From the NCBI RefSeq assembly GCF_000425625.1, contig NZ_KE384407.1, forward strand, positions 234,188-298,187: a DNA stretch of 64,000 nt. Reading direction: 5' to 3'. Position 1 is the stretch's first letter. Every line of letters starts with the position of its first letter. Below, one piece after another: positions 9,147 to 18,322 of the stretch. A program made the position numbers and the translations under genes. The notes below the pieces were generated by a model. It did not search any database. It was not told the DNA's origin and was given only the letters and a program-made list of their open reading frames with translations. This DNA is from Stutzerimonas azotifigens DSM 17556 (GTDB taxonomy: Bacteria > Pseudomonadota > Gammaproteobacteria > Pseudomonadales > Pseudomonadaceae).

Positions 9147-9923
9147 TCATGAGGCCCTCACCAGTTCGCGCAGCAGTTGCAACGCCTCGGTGACGAATAT
9201 CTGGTATTGCGACAGCAGGTCGGCAATACCGATCCAGACGATGATCAGGCCCAGCACCAGCGTCAGCGGGAAGCCGATGGAAAAGATGTTCAGCTGCGGC
9301 GCCGCCCGGGTCATCAGGCCGAAGGCGAGGTTGATCACCAGCAGCGCGGTGATCGCCGGCAGCACCAGCAGCAGGCCGGCGCCGAGCACCCAGCCGAGCT
9401 TGCCGGCGACCGCCCAGTAGTGGTTGGTGCCCAATCCCTCGCCCACCGGCAGCGTGACGAAACTTTCGGCGAGGATCTCCAGCGTCACCAGATGGCCGTT
9501 CATGGCCAGGAACAGCAGGATCACCAGCATGTTGAAGTACTGGCCGAGCACCGGTACCGAGACGCCGTTGGCCGGATCGACCATGGAGGCGAAACCCAGG
9601 CCCATCTGCATCGCCAGCAGTTGCCCGGAGACGATGAACAGGTGGAAGAACAATTGCAGGACGAAGCCCATCATCGCGCCGACCAGCACCTCCTGCGCCA
9701 CCAGCACCAGCGCGCGCAGGCTCAGCGCCTCGACCTCCGGCATCGGCGGCAGGGTCGGCACCAGCACCACGGCGATGGCCAGCGACAGGTACAGCCGCAC
9801 CCGCGTCGGCACCAGCTGGGTCCCGATGATCGGCATGACCATCAGCATCGAGGCGATGCGGAACAGCGGCAGCAGGAAGGCCGCGACCCAGCCGCCGATC
9901 TGTCCCTCGGTCAGTTCAAGCAT
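9147..9923 (-). CDS. fliR: Flagellar export apparatus protein FliR
   Basis: 258-residue integral membrane protein of the FliPQR export gate, with about six hydrophobic segments starting near the N-terminus (GGWVAAFLLPLFRIASMLMV). Its position between fliQ (28 bp) and flhB (24 bp), its length and its hydropathy all match the family. Confidence 0.94.
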   Translation of the reverse strand: MLELTEGQIGGWVAAFLLPLFRIASMLMVMPIIGTQLVPTRVRLYLSLAIAVVLVPTLPPMPEVEALSLRALVLVAQEVLVGAMMGFVLQLFFHLFIVSGQLLAMQMGLGFASMVDPANGVSVPVLGQYFNMLVILLFLAMNGHLVTLEILAESFVTLPVGEGLGTNHYWAVAGKLGWVLGAGLLLVLPAITALLVINLAFGLMTRAAPQLNIFSIGFPLTLVLGLIIVWIGIADLLSQYQIFVTEALQLLRELVRAS

Positions 9924-9951
9924 GCGCGAGCGCCCGTGCCATCGCGCTGCG

Positions 9952-10221
9952 CTAGCCGATGACCAGCGGGATGTTGGTGATCAGCGTCTGGGTGTACTCC
10001 ATCAGCTCGCGAACCAGCCAGGGGCCGGCCCAGATCAGCGTCAACAACATGACGATCAGGCGCGGCAGGAAACTCAGGGTCTGCTCGTTGATCTGCGTGG
10101 CGGCCTGGAACATGGCCACCACCAGGCCCACCAGCAGGCTCGGCACCACCAGCACGCCGACGATCATGGCGGTGATCCACAGGCTCTCGCGAAACAGGTC
10201 GACCGCCACCTCGGGTGTCAT
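9952..10221 (-). CDS. fliQ: Flagellar export apparatus protein FliQ
   Basis: 89-residue protein with two membrane helices, part of the FliP5-FliQ4-FliR1 export gate. It contains [20 protein letters not shown], the typical loop between the helices. Its ATG at 10221 overlaps the fliP stop codon (ATGA), so translation is probably coupled. Confidence 0.95.
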   Translation of the reverse strand: MTPEVAVDLFRESLWITAMIVGVLVVPSLLVGLVVAMFQAATQINEQTLSFLPRLIVMLLTLIWAGPWLVRELMEYTQTLITNIPLVIG

Positions 10222-11006
10222 GGGGAACCTCCCAGCGTGCCGAAGCTGCCGGCCAGGGTACCGATGATCAGCCCCCAGCCGTCCACCAGCACGAACAGCA
10301 TGATCTTGAACGGCAGCGAGACGATGAGCGGCGACAGCATCATCATGCCCATCGCCATCAGCACGCTCGCCACCACCATGTCGATGATCAGGAACGGGAT
10401 GAAGATCATGAAGCCGATCTGGAAGGCGGTCTTCAGCTCGGAGGTGACGAACGCCGGCACCAGGATTGTCAGCGGCGCGGCATCCGCCGACGGAATGTCG
10501 GTGCGCCGCGACAGCCGCACGAACAGCTCCAGGTCGCTCTCGCGGGTCTGCGCCAGCATGAAGTCCTTCAGCGGCACCTCGGCCCGGGCGATCGCGTCCT
10601 GCGCCGTCAACTGCTGGTTGAGGTAGGGCTGCAAGGCGTCGCGGTTCACCTGCTCGAACACCGGCGCCATGATGAACAGCGTGAGGAAGATCGCCAGGCC
10701 GACGAGGATCTGGTTCGACGGCGTCTGCTGCAGGCCGAGCGCCTGGCGCAGGATGGAGAAGACGATGATGATCCGGGTAAAGCTGGTCATCAGCATGACG
10801 AACGCCGGAATGAAGCTCAGCGCCGTCATGATCAGCAGGATCTGCAGGGTGACCGAGTACTCCTGCTGGCCTTCGGAGTCGGTGGTCAGGGTGATCGCCG
10901 GGATCGACAGCGGGTTCTCACCCTCGCGCACCAGCGGCCCGAGTTCCTGGCCGAGCGCGAGCGGGGCCCCCAGCACCAGCAGCAGCGCCAGCACGAGTCG
11001 AAGCAT
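10218..11006 (-). CDS. fliP: Flagellar export apparatus protein FliP
   Basis: 262-residue export-gate subunit with an N-terminal signal peptide ([16 protein letters not shown]) and four membrane segments including [16 protein letters not shown] and [21 protein letters not shown]. The ATG at 11006 shares one base with the fliO stop (TGATG), and its own stop overlaps fliQ by 4 bp, so fliO-P-Q are tightly coupled. Confidence 0.95.
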   Translation of the reverse strand: MLRLVLALLLVLGAPLALGQELGPLVREGENPLSIPAITLTTDSEGQQEYSVTLQILLIMTALSFIPAFVMLMTSFTRIIIVFSILRQALGLQQTPSNQILVGLAIFLTLFIMAPVFEQVNRDALQPYLNQQLTAQDAIARAEVPLKDFMLAQTRESDLELFVRLSRRTDIPSADAAPLTILVPAFVTSELKTAFQIGFMIFIPFLIIDMVVASVLMAMGMMMLSPLIVSLPFKIMLFVLVDGWGLIIGTLAGSFGTLGGSP

Positions 11007-11428
11007 CAGTGTCTGTCCTTCTGATCCTTGCCGAGCAGTTCCATCAGGCGCTGGGCGAATTCGGGGCTGGCCGGCTCGGCGTCCGGCAGGATCACCGGGT
11101 CCTTGAGCACGTGCAGGGGCGTGATGCGGCCGGGGCTCATGCCGAGCAGGATCTGCTCGCCGCCGACCTGGACCAGCACCAGGCGGTCACGCGGGCCGAG
11201 CGAGCGGCTCGACACCAGCTTGATGGCCTGGGCGTCGCGCGGGTTCAGTTGCTGGACCCGGCGCAGCAGCCAGGCGAGCAGGAAGATCAGCCCGACCACC
11301 AGCAGCAGGCCGAACAGCAGCTTGGTGATCTGTCCGCCCATGTCGGAGCCGCTCATGCTCGCCGCGGGCTCGGCGGCGAGCGCCGGCAGCGCCGGCAGGG
11401 CCAGGAGGAAAGCCGCGAACCTGCCCAT
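11006..11428 (-). CDS. fliO: Flagellar biosynthesis protein FliO
   Basis: 140-residue protein with a signal-like N-terminus ([15 protein letters not shown]) and one membrane helix ([19 protein letters not shown]). Its small cytosolic domain contains [20 protein letters not shown]. FliO helps assemble the FliP ring. It follows fliN by one base and overlaps fliP by one base. Confidence 0.93.
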   Translation of the reverse strand: MGRFAAFLLALPALPALAAEPAASMSGSDMGGQITKLLFGLLLVVGLIFLLAWLLRRVQQLNPRDAQAIKLVSSRSLGPRDRLVLVQVGGEQILLGMSPGRITPLHVLKDPVILPDAEPASPEFAQRLMELLGKDQKDRH

Positions 11429-11429
11429 C

Positions 11430-11888
11430 TCAGCGCAGCTTCTTGATGCGTTCGCTGGGGCTGATCACGTCGGTCAGGCGGATGCCGAACTTCTCGTTCA
11501 CCACCACCACCTCGCCGTGGGCGATCAGCGTGCCGTTGACCAGCACGTCCAGCGGCTCGCCGGCCAGGCGGTCCAGCTCGACCACCGAGCCCTGGTTCAG
11601 CTGCAGCAGGTTGCGGATGCTGATTTCGGTGCTGCCCACCTCCATCGAGATGGACACCGGAATGTCGAGGATCACGTCGAGGTTCGGCCCTTCCAGGCCG
11701 ATGTTGGCGTTCGGCTTCGGCGAACTGCCGAACTCCTCCATGGGCGCACGCGGGGGCGCCGGCTTGGCGGGCGCGCTGTTCATCAGCGCATCGATGTCGT
11801 CCTGACTGGCATCGCCCGCCTCGGCGAGCGCGGCGGCCCACTCGTCGGCCAGCGCCTGCTCTTCGGGAGTTTGTTCGTTGTCTGCCAT
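11430..11888 (-). CDS. fliN: Flagellar motor switch protein FliN
   Basis: 152-residue C-ring protein. The acidic N-terminal extension ends with DDIDALMNSA, and the C-terminal SpoA domain holds LDVILDIPVSISMEVG and the run GEVVVVNEKFGIRLTDVISPSERI. It works with FliM and FliG in torque switching and as an export docking site. The open frame extends upstream of 11888, but MADNEQTPEEQ is the standard start. Confidence 0.94.
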   Translation of the reverse strand: MADNEQTPEEQALADEWAAALAEAGDASQDDIDALMNSAPAKPAPPRAPMEEFGSSPKPNANIGLEGPNLDVILDIPVSISMEVGSTEISIRNLLQLNQGSVVELDRLAGEPLDVLVNGTLIAHGEVVVVNEKFGIRLTDVISPSERIKKLR

Positions 11889-11922
11889 GGGAAATCCTCG
11901 AACGGCACGAATAGGGTGGATA

Positions 11923-12894
11923 TCAGCGGGGGCGCTCGACCGGCGCCAGCACCTGCAGCGCCAGGTTGCCCTTGTGGGCACCGAGCTTGACCTTGAAGGC
12001 CGGCACGCCGTTGGCGCGCATGATCATGTCCTCGGGCACCTCCACCGGGATCACGTCGCCCGGCTGCATGTTGAGGATGTCCCGCAGCTTGAGCTGGCGC
12101 CGGACCACGGTGGCGCCCAGCGGCACGTTGACGTCGAGGATGTCCTCGCGCAGCGCCTTGACCCAGCGTTCGTCCTGGTCGTCGACGTCGGACTGGAAGC
12201 CGGCATCGAGCATCTCGCGGATGGGCTCGATCATCGAGTACGGCATGGTCACGTGCAGGTCGCCGCCGCCGCCGTCCAGCTCGATGTGGAAGGTGGAAAC
12301 CACCACCACCTCGCTGGGGCTGACGATGTTCGCCAGCGCCGGGTTCACCTCGGAATTGATGTACTCGAAGTTGACGTCCAGCACCGCGTGCCAGGCTTCC
12401 TTGAGGTCGACGAAGGCCTGGTCGATCACCATGCGCACCACCCGCAGCTCGGTCGGGGTGAACTCGCGGCCCTCGATCTTGGCGTGGCGGCCGTCGCCGC
12501 CAAAGAAATTGTCGACCAGCTTGAACACCAGCTTGGCATCGAGGATGAACAGGCCGGTGCCGCGCAGCGGCTTCATCTTCACCAGGTTGAGGCTGGTGGG
12601 CACGTACAGCGAGTGCACGTACTCGCCGAACTTCATCACCTGCACGCCGCCGACCGAAACGTCGGCCGAGCGCCGCAGCAGGTTGAACATGCTGATCCGG
12701 GTGTAGCGTGCGAAGCGCTCGTTGATCATCTCCAGGGTCGGCATGCGGCCGCGGACGATGCGGTCCTGGCTGGTCAGGTCGTAGCTCTTGATGCTACCCG
12801 GCTCGCTGTCGCTCTCGGTCTCGACCAGACCGTCGTCGACGCCGTGCAGCAGCGCGTCGATCTCGTCTTGGGAAAGCAGGTCTTGAACGGCCAT
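11923..12894 (-). CDS. fliM: Flagellar motor switch protein FliM
   Basis: 323 residues. The N-terminus DLLSQDEIDALLHGV is the CheY-P binding peptide, followed by the middle CheC-like domain and a C-terminal SpoA domain that pairs with FliN. It lies between fliL (9 bp upstream) and fliN. It forms the C-ring and receives the chemotactic signal from CheY. Confidence 0.95.
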   Translation of the reverse strand: MAVQDLLSQDEIDALLHGVDDGLVETESDSEPGSIKSYDLTSQDRIVRGRMPTLEMINERFARYTRISMFNLLRRSADVSVGGVQVMKFGEYVHSLYVPTSLNLVKMKPLRGTGLFILDAKLVFKLVDNFFGGDGRHAKIEGREFTPTELRVVRMVIDQAFVDLKEAWHAVLDVNFEYINSEVNPALANIVSPSEVVVVSTFHIELDGGGGDLHVTMPYSMIEPIREMLDAGFQSDVDDQDERWVKALREDILDVNVPLGATVVRRQLKLRDILNMQPGDVIPVEVPEDMIMRANGVPAFKVKLGAHKGNLALQVLAPVERPR

Positions 12895-12903
12895 GGAGAA
12901 CTC

Positions 12904-13434
12904 TTATTGCAATACGAAATTGGTGAACAGCACTTGCTCGACGGCGAGCTTGCCCAGTTCCTTCTGTGCCAGTTCCTGCACCGTGGCAGTCGCCTGCTGG
13001 CGCAGCATCTCCTTGCCGACCGGCGTGGCCAGCGCGGCGAAATCCTGGCTGGAGAACAGCATCACCAGCCGGTTGCGCAACAGCGGCATGTGTTCCTTCA
13101 GCGCGCCCAGGGCCACCGGATCGCGCGACATCAGCGCGAGGGTAGTCTGCATGTAGCGCTGCCGTCCGTTCTGGTTGTAGTTGACCACGAAGGCAGGCAT
13201 CAGCACCTCGTACACCGCGGCCTGCCGCTGCGGCATGCCCGGCGCGCCCTCGGCCGGCGCCGCGGCCTCCTGCTCCTGGCCCTGTTGCATCACGTACCAG
13301 GTGCCGCCGATGGACAGGCCGATCGCCAACAAGAAGGCGACCACGCCGACGATGATCAGTTTCAGCTTTCCCTTGCCACCCGCCGGCGCGTCGCCGGCCG
13401 TCGCCGCGGGAGCCGTTGCCTGTTTCTTAGCCAT
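12904..13434 (-). CDS. fliL: Flagellar basal body-associated protein FliL
   Basis: 176-residue single-pass inner-membrane protein. A short Lys/Ala-rich cytosolic tail is followed by the helix LKLIIVGVVAFLLAIGLSIGG and a periplasmic domain that supports stator function. It is the first gene of the fliL-M-N-O-P-Q-R-flhB operon, with a consensus-perfect sigma-54 promoter about 50 bp upstream. Confidence 0.94.
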   Translation of the reverse strand: MAKKQATAPAATAGDAPAGGKGKLKLIIVGVVAFLLAIGLSIGGTWYVMQQGQEQEAAAPAEGAPGMPQRQAAVYEVLMPAFVVNYNQNGRQRYMQTTLALMSRDPVALGALKEHMPLLRNRLVMLFSSQDFAALATPVGKEMLRQQATATVQELAQKELGKLAVEQVLFTNFVLQ

Positions 13435-13484
13435 GCCAGAAATCCGTCATCTTGAAGCGTTTCACCTGTGTTCAAAGGCTTGGG

Positions 13485-13500
13485 AGCAACAGCTGTGCCA
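13485..13500 (-). promoter_or_regulatory. Sigma-54 promoter of the fliL operon
   Basis: The minus strand reads TGGCAC-AGCTG-TTGCT, an exact match to the RpoN consensus TGGCAC-N5-TTGCW, ending 50 bp before the fliL ATG. This is the strongest of four such motifs in the locus and implies FleQ/RpoN control of the fliL-flhB operon. Confidence 0.85.
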
Positions 13501-13614
13501 AAGTATCAGCCGGCCTGCATGGCGTAAATGCGCGGGAAGCCGCCCGCGCCGATCACCGGATGCGAAAACGAAACCGGCGCCTCGAGGGCGCCGGTCGCTC
13601 AGCCGCCTGGCGAA

Positions 13615-14916
13615 TCAGGCGTAATAGTCGACCAGCCCGCGATCGCCGCCGGTCCGGTCGGCGGAAATTTCGCTGGTGCCCAGCAGCCGCTCGTCGCCGG
13701 TGTCCCCGCCCTCGCCGAGCAGCCCGCCACGCCCACGGCCCTGCCCGTCGCCGCCCTGCCCCTGCGAGCCCCGGGCGAGCGACTGGTCGGAGACGTTCAC
13801 GTCCAGCAGGTTCATGCCCTGCTGGGTGAACAGGTCGCGCAGTCGCTGCGACTGGGCTTCCAGCGCATCGCGCACGCCGGCGTGCGGGCTGAGGAAGGTG
13901 ACCTGGGTCTGATCCTTGTTCATCTCGATGCGCACTTCGAGGCGGCCGAGCTCCTGCGGGTCGAGCTGGATCTCGGCCGACTTGAGGTTCTGGCTGGACA
14001 GCCACATCACCCGGTCCACCACCTGCTCGCTCCAGCCGTTCTGCTGCATCGGCACCGGCTGCCCCGGCACCTGCGCCGGGCGCTGAGCCTGCTGCGCCTG
14101 GCCGACGGCCTGGGCCAGGGTGTTGAGCCGGGCGCCCAGTGCGTCAGCCGTGGCGCTACGGGTTTCCTTCGGCCCGTCGAGCGCCTGCAGCCCGTCCTCC
14201 AGGGCCAGGGCGTCGCCCAGCGACTCGTCTTTCTCCGACTCGCCCTTGACGGCCAGCAGGGTCGCGACGAAGCCGTCACCGCTCTTCGCCGCCGCCTGGC
14301 CCTTCGGATCGGCCGAGCCGGAGGCCAGCGCCACCGCCTCGTCCTTTCCCGTGGATTTCTTCAGCGGATCGCCGAGGCCGCCGAGCAGGTCCTCCAGCGA
14401 GACCTCCTCGGGCATCTCGTCGAGCGCCTGGGCGGTTCCCGGCACACTCATCGCCGCGGCCGCCTGGGCGTTGTCGACCGGCAGCTGCCCGGCGAGCCCG
14501 AGCATCAGCAGCGGATCCGTCTCGGAACCCTGGTCGGTCGCCGGTTCTTCGGCGGGCAAGGCATTGCCGCTGGCGGCAACCGCCGGCTTTTCGTCGCCGC
14601 CGGCGGTCTGCGGCGTCTGCTCGGTGTCCCGGGTTTCGGCGTTCGAGCTGCGCTCTGCAGCGCCCGCTTCGCGACGCTCGGCCGGCTTGGCGCGCGCGGC
14701 GGGTTCCTGACGCTCGGCCGGCTTCGGCCTGGGCGCGGTTTCCTGCCGCTCGGGCGCCGCCGCCTGCGGCTGCCGGGGCTGGCGCTGTTGCGCGTAGAGT
14801 TCGGCGAAACGCCCCGCGTCCGCCTGGGACTGCGCGGGCGTAGTGGTTCGGGAGGGGTTCGTACGGCTGCCGATATCGGTGTTCAGCTTGAGTAGCGTAT
14901 CGGGTGAAACGGACAT
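13615..14916 (-). CDS. fliK: Flagellar hook-length control protein FliK
   Basis: 433 residues. The N-terminal two thirds are low-complexity (Ala, Glu, Pro, Gln) and act as the molecular ruler. The conserved C-terminal domain contains LDPQELGRLEVRIEMNKDQTQ and LFTQQGMNLLDVNVSDQ and interacts with FlhB. The start at 14916 (MSVSPDTLL) has a GGAAAG ribosome-binding site; an ATG at 14958 lies inside the putative promoter and is rejected. The gene stands alone between the repeat array and fliL. Confidence 0.92.
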   Translation of the reverse strand: MSVSPDTLLKLNTDIGSRTNPSRTTTPAQSQADAGRFAELYAQQRQPRQPQAAAPERQETAPRPKPAERQEPAARAKPAERREAGAAERSSNAETRDTEQTPQTAGGDEKPAVAASGNALPAEEPATDQGSETDPLLMLGLAGQLPVDNAQAAAAMSVPGTAQALDEMPEEVSLEDLLGGLGDPLKKSTGKDEAVALASGSADPKGQAAAKSGDGFVATLLAVKGESEKDESLGDALALEDGLQALDGPKETRSATADALGARLNTLAQAVGQAQQAQRPAQVPGQPVPMQQNGWSEQVVDRVMWLSSQNLKSAEIQLDPQELGRLEVRIEMNKDQTQVTFLSPHAGVRDALEAQSQRLRDLFTQQGMNLLDVNVSDQSLARGSQGQGGDGQGRGRGGLLGEGGDTGDERLLGTSEISADRTGGDRGLVDYYA

Positions 14917-14953
14917 GGCGTCTTTCCGCTCGGGATGATCTTGGCGGTGTGGT

Positions 14954-14969
14954 TGCAAGGATCAGGCCA
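14954..14969 (-). promoter_or_regulatory. Putative sigma-54 promoter of fliK
   Basis: The minus strand reads TGGCCT-GATCC-TTGCA, with GG and GC at the correct -24/-12 spacing, ending 37 bp before the fliK ATG at 14916. It argues that fliK has its own FleQ/RpoN-dependent promoter rather than reading through the repeat array. Confidence 0.65.
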
Positions 14970-15042
14970 GCGCTCACGACCAAGGCCGCCAGCGCTGGGC
15001 CGGTCTCGCCTGCAGCGGGCGCGCCTTGCGGCGGCTGGCGTG

Positions 15043-15800
15043 GTAGGGTGGGCTTCAGCCCACCAGAGCTGAAAACCGTGGCCTCCTTGGTGGGCTGAAG
15101 CCCACCCTACGTGGGGCGCCGCCAGCCCCACCCTACGGCCTGGCCCCGCGCAGCGGTGCGGCTTCTCAGTCCCCTTGGGAACGAGGAGACGCTAAGTCCT
15201 TGCTCGCGAAGGAACGCAGCTCCGCCATCGAATCCCTTCGCGACCAAGGTCGCTCCTACAGCCGGGGCCCGGCCTCGTCTGTGGGAAACACCCGCACGGC
15301 GATTGCCTCGTAGGGTGGGCTTCAGCCCACCAGATGCTGAAAACCGTGGCCTCCTTGGTGGGCTGAAGCCCACGTGGAACGCCGCCAGCCCCACCCTACG
15401 GCCTGGCCCCGCGCAGCGGTGCGGCTTCTCAGTCCCCTTGGGAACGAGGAGACGCTAAGTCCTTGCTCGCGAAGGAACGCAGCTCCGCCATCGAATCCCT
15501 TCGCGACCAAGGTCGCTCCTACAGCCGGGGCCCGGCCTCGTCTGTGGGAAACACCCGCACGGCGATTGCCTCGTAGGGTGGGCTTCAGCCCACCAGATGC
15601 TGAAAACCGTGGCCTCCTTGGTGGGCTGAAGCCCACCAAGGAGCGCCGCCAGCCCCACCCTACGGCCTGGCCCCACGCAGCGGTGCGGCTTCTCAGTTCC
15701 CTTGGGAGCGAGGAGACGCTAAGTCCTTGTTCGCGAAGGAACATAGCTACGGCGTCGACACGATTCGCGACCAAGGTCGCTCCTACAGCCCAGGCCCGGT
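15043..15800. repeat. Tandem array, about 2.7 copies of a 263-bp unit
   Basis: The same 263-264 bp unit starts at 15118, 15381 and 15645. The first two copies are nearly identical; the third is diverged and truncated near 15800. A partial leading copy of the palindrome lies at 15043-15110. Each unit holds a long palindrome (GTAGGGTGGGCTTCAGCCCACC facing GGTGGGCTGAAGCCCACCCTAC) and an arm reading CGACCAAGGTCGCTCCTACAG. Open frames across the array are repeat-derived and not credible genes. The gap between hptB and fliK (15849-14917) holds nothing else that I can see. Confidence 0.9.
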
Positions 15801-15848
15801 CTGCCTGCGGGAGCACGCCCTGCCCTTGCGGCAACTGCGCCCCGGCGC

Positions 15849-16208
15849 TCAGCCCGAGGCGCCGAAGCGCTGGCGCTCGGCGCGCATGAGGATGCGCACG
15901 ATGGCGAATTCGCGTTCAATCTGGCCGATCAGCTCGTTCGCGCCGTCGAGCTGCTCACGGCGGGCGCTATCCTCCAGTTCGCGGCACAGCTCGGTGAGCA
16001 GCGGCGCGCCCATGTTGCTGCAACTGCCCTTGAAGCTGTGCGCGGTCTGCCGCAGCAGATAGGCGTCGCTGACCGCACAGGCCTGGTGGAGCAGGCGCAC
16101 GCGCTCTTCGGAATCCTTGAGGAAGGTATCCAGCAGGACCGGGTACTCGTCCTCCATCACGACCCGCAGGGTGGCCAGCACAGCGCTGTCGAGGTGGGCG
16201 TCGGACAC
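15849..16208 (-). CDS. hptB: Histidine phosphotransfer protein HptB
   Basis: 119-residue Hpt protein; the phospho-accepting histidine is H57 in TAHSFKGSCSNMG. In P. aeruginosa HptB takes phosphate from hybrid sensor kinases and passes it to the receiver of HsbR, tuning biofilm and motility through HsbA. I chose the GTG at 16208, which has a GGAG ribosome-binding site and gives the family length; a longer open frame is only hsbR read in another frame. It follows hsbR by 28 bp. Confidence 0.9.
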   Translation of the reverse strand: MSDAHLDSAVLATLRVVMEDEYPVLLDTFLKDSEERVRLLHQACAVSDAYLLRQTAHSFKGSCSNMGAPLLTELCRELEDSARREQLDGANELIGQIEREFAIVRILMRAERQRFGASG

Positions 16209-16236
16209 CGGGGCATCTCCTTGGTGGAAGCCGCGA

Positions 16237-17931
16237 TTATGCCTCACGCCTCCAGCGGAACTCCACGCTGACGCCACGTCCGTCGGCATCCGCGGCGCAG
16301 CCGTCGCTGAGCTCGCGCACCAGCGCCAGCCCCCGGCCGGACAGCTTGCCGGTCGCCGGCTGCTCGGCCAGGGCGCGCGCGATGTCGAAGCCGGCGCCGC
16401 TGTCGCGAACGCCGATGCGCAGGCAGCCGCCATGATCCTCCGGCTCCACGCGCAGGTCGATCTCGATCCAGCCGTCACGCAGCGCGCTCAGGCGCTGCTC
16501 GCGCAGCCGGTAATAGCGGGCGAAACCGTCGGCGTCGACCTTCAGCGCCGAGTCCAGCCCGAGCACACCATGCTCCAAGGCATTGGCGTAGAGCTCGGCC
16601 AGGACCGCGAAGACACGCCCGGCGTGGCGCCTGAGCTCGACCACCTGCAGCAGCAGGTGCAGCAGCGCCGGCAGGGGGTTGTAGTCGCGCAGGGTTTCGC
16701 CGCGCAGCAGCAACGAGCCCGACCAGTCCAGCGGGCTCGGCTGCACCGCACCGACGTAGGATGCCTGGATCGGCATGGGCCCGGGCTGGCCGTCGACGTC
16801 GATCTCCACCAGGCTGAGGTCGTCCTGTGCCTGGCCGTGGAAGGCGAGCAGCGCCTCGACGATTTCTTCGAGCAGGCGCAGCGGCTCGCGGTTGGCGTCG
16901 ATCACCGCCAGCAGGCGCGCCTCGCCGAACAGCTCGTTCTGCGCGTTGCAGCTTTCCACCACGCCGTCGGACAGCAGCAGCACCCGGTCGCCCTCGGCCA
17001 GCGTATGCGGCTCGAAGCGGGCGACGAAGGCCTCCGGCTCGAGCACGCCGAGCGGCAGATGCCGGGACTTCAGCGGCACCCGGGTGCCGTTGGCGCAGAG
17101 CAGGTAGCCGTCCGGCAGGCCGCCGCTCCAGACGTCCACCGTGCGCTTGTCGAAGGACAGGTCGAGCAGCGTGGCACAGCAGAACACACCCACCGGCAGG
17201 ATGCGCTTGAGCTTGGCGTTCATCTCGCGCAGCAGGTCGCTGCTGGAATAGCCCTTGGCGGCCATGCCGTAGAAGGTCTCGGCCAGCGGCATGGCGCCGA
17301 TCGCCGCCGGCAGGCCGTGGCCGGTGAAGTCGCCGAGCAGCACGAACATGCGCCCGGTCGGCGTCTGCGCGGCGAGCAGCAGGTCGCCGTTGAACAGCGC
17401 CAGCGGCGACTGCCGGTAGCGAATGTTGGGGGCGTCGAGACAGCCGGCGTGGGCCACCTTGTCGAAGATCGCCTTGGCCACCTCCTGCTCGCGCAGCAGC
17501 TGCTGGTGCTGCCGGCTGATCAGGTCGCGCTGCTGGCGCACCGTCGCCTGCAGGCGGCGCAGGCGGTCCATGGCGCCGATCTTGGCGGCGAGGATGATGC
17601 GGTTGTACGGCTTGGCGACGAAGTCGTCGCCGCCCGCTTCCAGGCAGCGGGCCAGGGCTTCGTTTTCCGCCAGCGAAGTGAGGAAGATGATCGGTACCAG
17701 CTCGTCGCCGGCCAGCGCCTTGATCTGCCGGGCCGCCTCGAAGCCGTCCATCACCGGCATCAGGGCGTCCATCAGCACCAGCTGGGGACGCTCCTGGCGG
17801 AACAGCGATACGGCTTCGATGCCGTTGGCCGCGGTCAGCACCCGGTGGCCTTCGCGGCTGACGATGGTCGACAGCAGCATCCGGTCGGCGGGGTTGTCCT
17901 CGGCGATGAGGATCGTCAGCCGCAGCGGCAT
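16237..17931 (-). CDS. hsbR: Response regulator/PP2C phosphatase/anti-sigma kinase HsbR
   Basis: 564-residue three-domain protein. Receiver domain at residues 1-125 with D55 (LVLMDALMPV); SpoIIE/PP2C phosphatase at about 190-400 (LLGDFTGHGLPAAIGAMP and LLLSDGVVES); HATPase_c RsbW-like kinase from about 430. HsbR dephosphorylates or phosphorylates the anti-anti-sigma factor HsbA. It is separated from hsbA by one base. This partner-switch module is part of the flagellar cluster here, as in several non-aeruginosa pseudomonads. Confidence 0.92.
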   Translation of the reverse strand: MPLRLTILIAEDNPADRMLLSTIVSREGHRVLTAANGIEAVSLFRQERPQLVLMDALMPVMDGFEAARQIKALAGDELVPIIFLTSLAENEALARCLEAGGDDFVAKPYNRIILAAKIGAMDRLRRLQATVRQQRDLISRQHQQLLREQEVAKAIFDKVAHAGCLDAPNIRYRQSPLALFNGDLLLAAQTPTGRMFVLLGDFTGHGLPAAIGAMPLAETFYGMAAKGYSSSDLLREMNAKLKRILPVGVFCCATLLDLSFDKRTVDVWSGGLPDGYLLCANGTRVPLKSRHLPLGVLEPEAFVARFEPHTLAEGDRVLLLSDGVVESCNAQNELFGEARLLAVIDANREPLRLLEEIVEALLAFHGQAQDDLSLVEIDVDGQPGPMPIQASYVGAVQPSPLDWSGSLLLRGETLRDYNPLPALLHLLLQVVELRRHAGRVFAVLAELYANALEHGVLGLDSALKVDADGFARYYRLREQRLSALRDGWIEIDLRVEPEDHGGCLRIGVRDSGAGFDIARALAEQPATGKLSGRGLALVRELSDGCAADADGRGVSVEFRWRREA

Positions 17932-17932
17932 G

Positions 17933-18238
17933 TCAGTCGATCTTGAACAGTTGTTCGAAGTTGCTGATCGAGAGAATCTTGCGGACGTCGGCGTTGCAGT
18001 TGATCAGGTGGATATCGGCGTCGTCGCCGCCGGCATGGTCGCGCAGCAGGAGCAGCATGCCCAGCGCGGAGCTGTCGAGGTAGGTGGCCTCCTTGAGGTC
18101 GACGACGTAGCGCCGGGGCGTGACGGAGACGTTCTGGTAGGCATCGCGAAATGCCTGGTGCGTGCTGAAATCGAAGCGGCCCTGGATGTGGATGATCAGT
18201 TCCCTACCATCATCGGCAGGCTGCGAGGAGATTGACAT
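17933..18238 (-). CDS. hsbA: Anti-sigma factor antagonist HsbA (STAS domain)
   Basis: 101-residue STAS-domain protein with the phosphorylatable serine motif YLDSSALGML (S56). In P. aeruginosa unphosphorylated HsbA sequesters the anti-sigma factor FlgM and promotes swimming, while phosphorylated HsbA favours c-di-GMP synthesis and biofilm. It starts an hsbA-hsbR-hptB run 84 bp after fliJ. Confidence 0.92.
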   Translation of the reverse strand: MSISSQPADDGRELIIHIQGRFDFSTHQAFRDAYQNVSVTPRRYVVDLKEATYLDSSALGMLLLLRDHAGGDDADIHLINCNADVRKILSISNFEQLFKID

Positions 18239-18322
18239 GGGAGACTCCCTGACCTGGAGAAGGACCCGCCGGCATAAGCCGGGGATATCAGAGATTTAGC
18301 ACTCGACTCCGGTGCCGGCAAC

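Noticed and set aside
14917-14958. Upstream ATG for fliK at 14958
   Set aside because: It lies within the sigma-54 -12 region, so it would precede the transcript start; the 14916 ATG has a good ribosome-binding site.
15111-15889. Open frames across the fliK-hptB spacer, and a CRISPR-like reading of the repeats
   Set aside because: The frames repeat with the DNA unit, so they reflect the tandem array. The unit is 263 bp with no short repeat-spacer alternation, unlike CRISPR.
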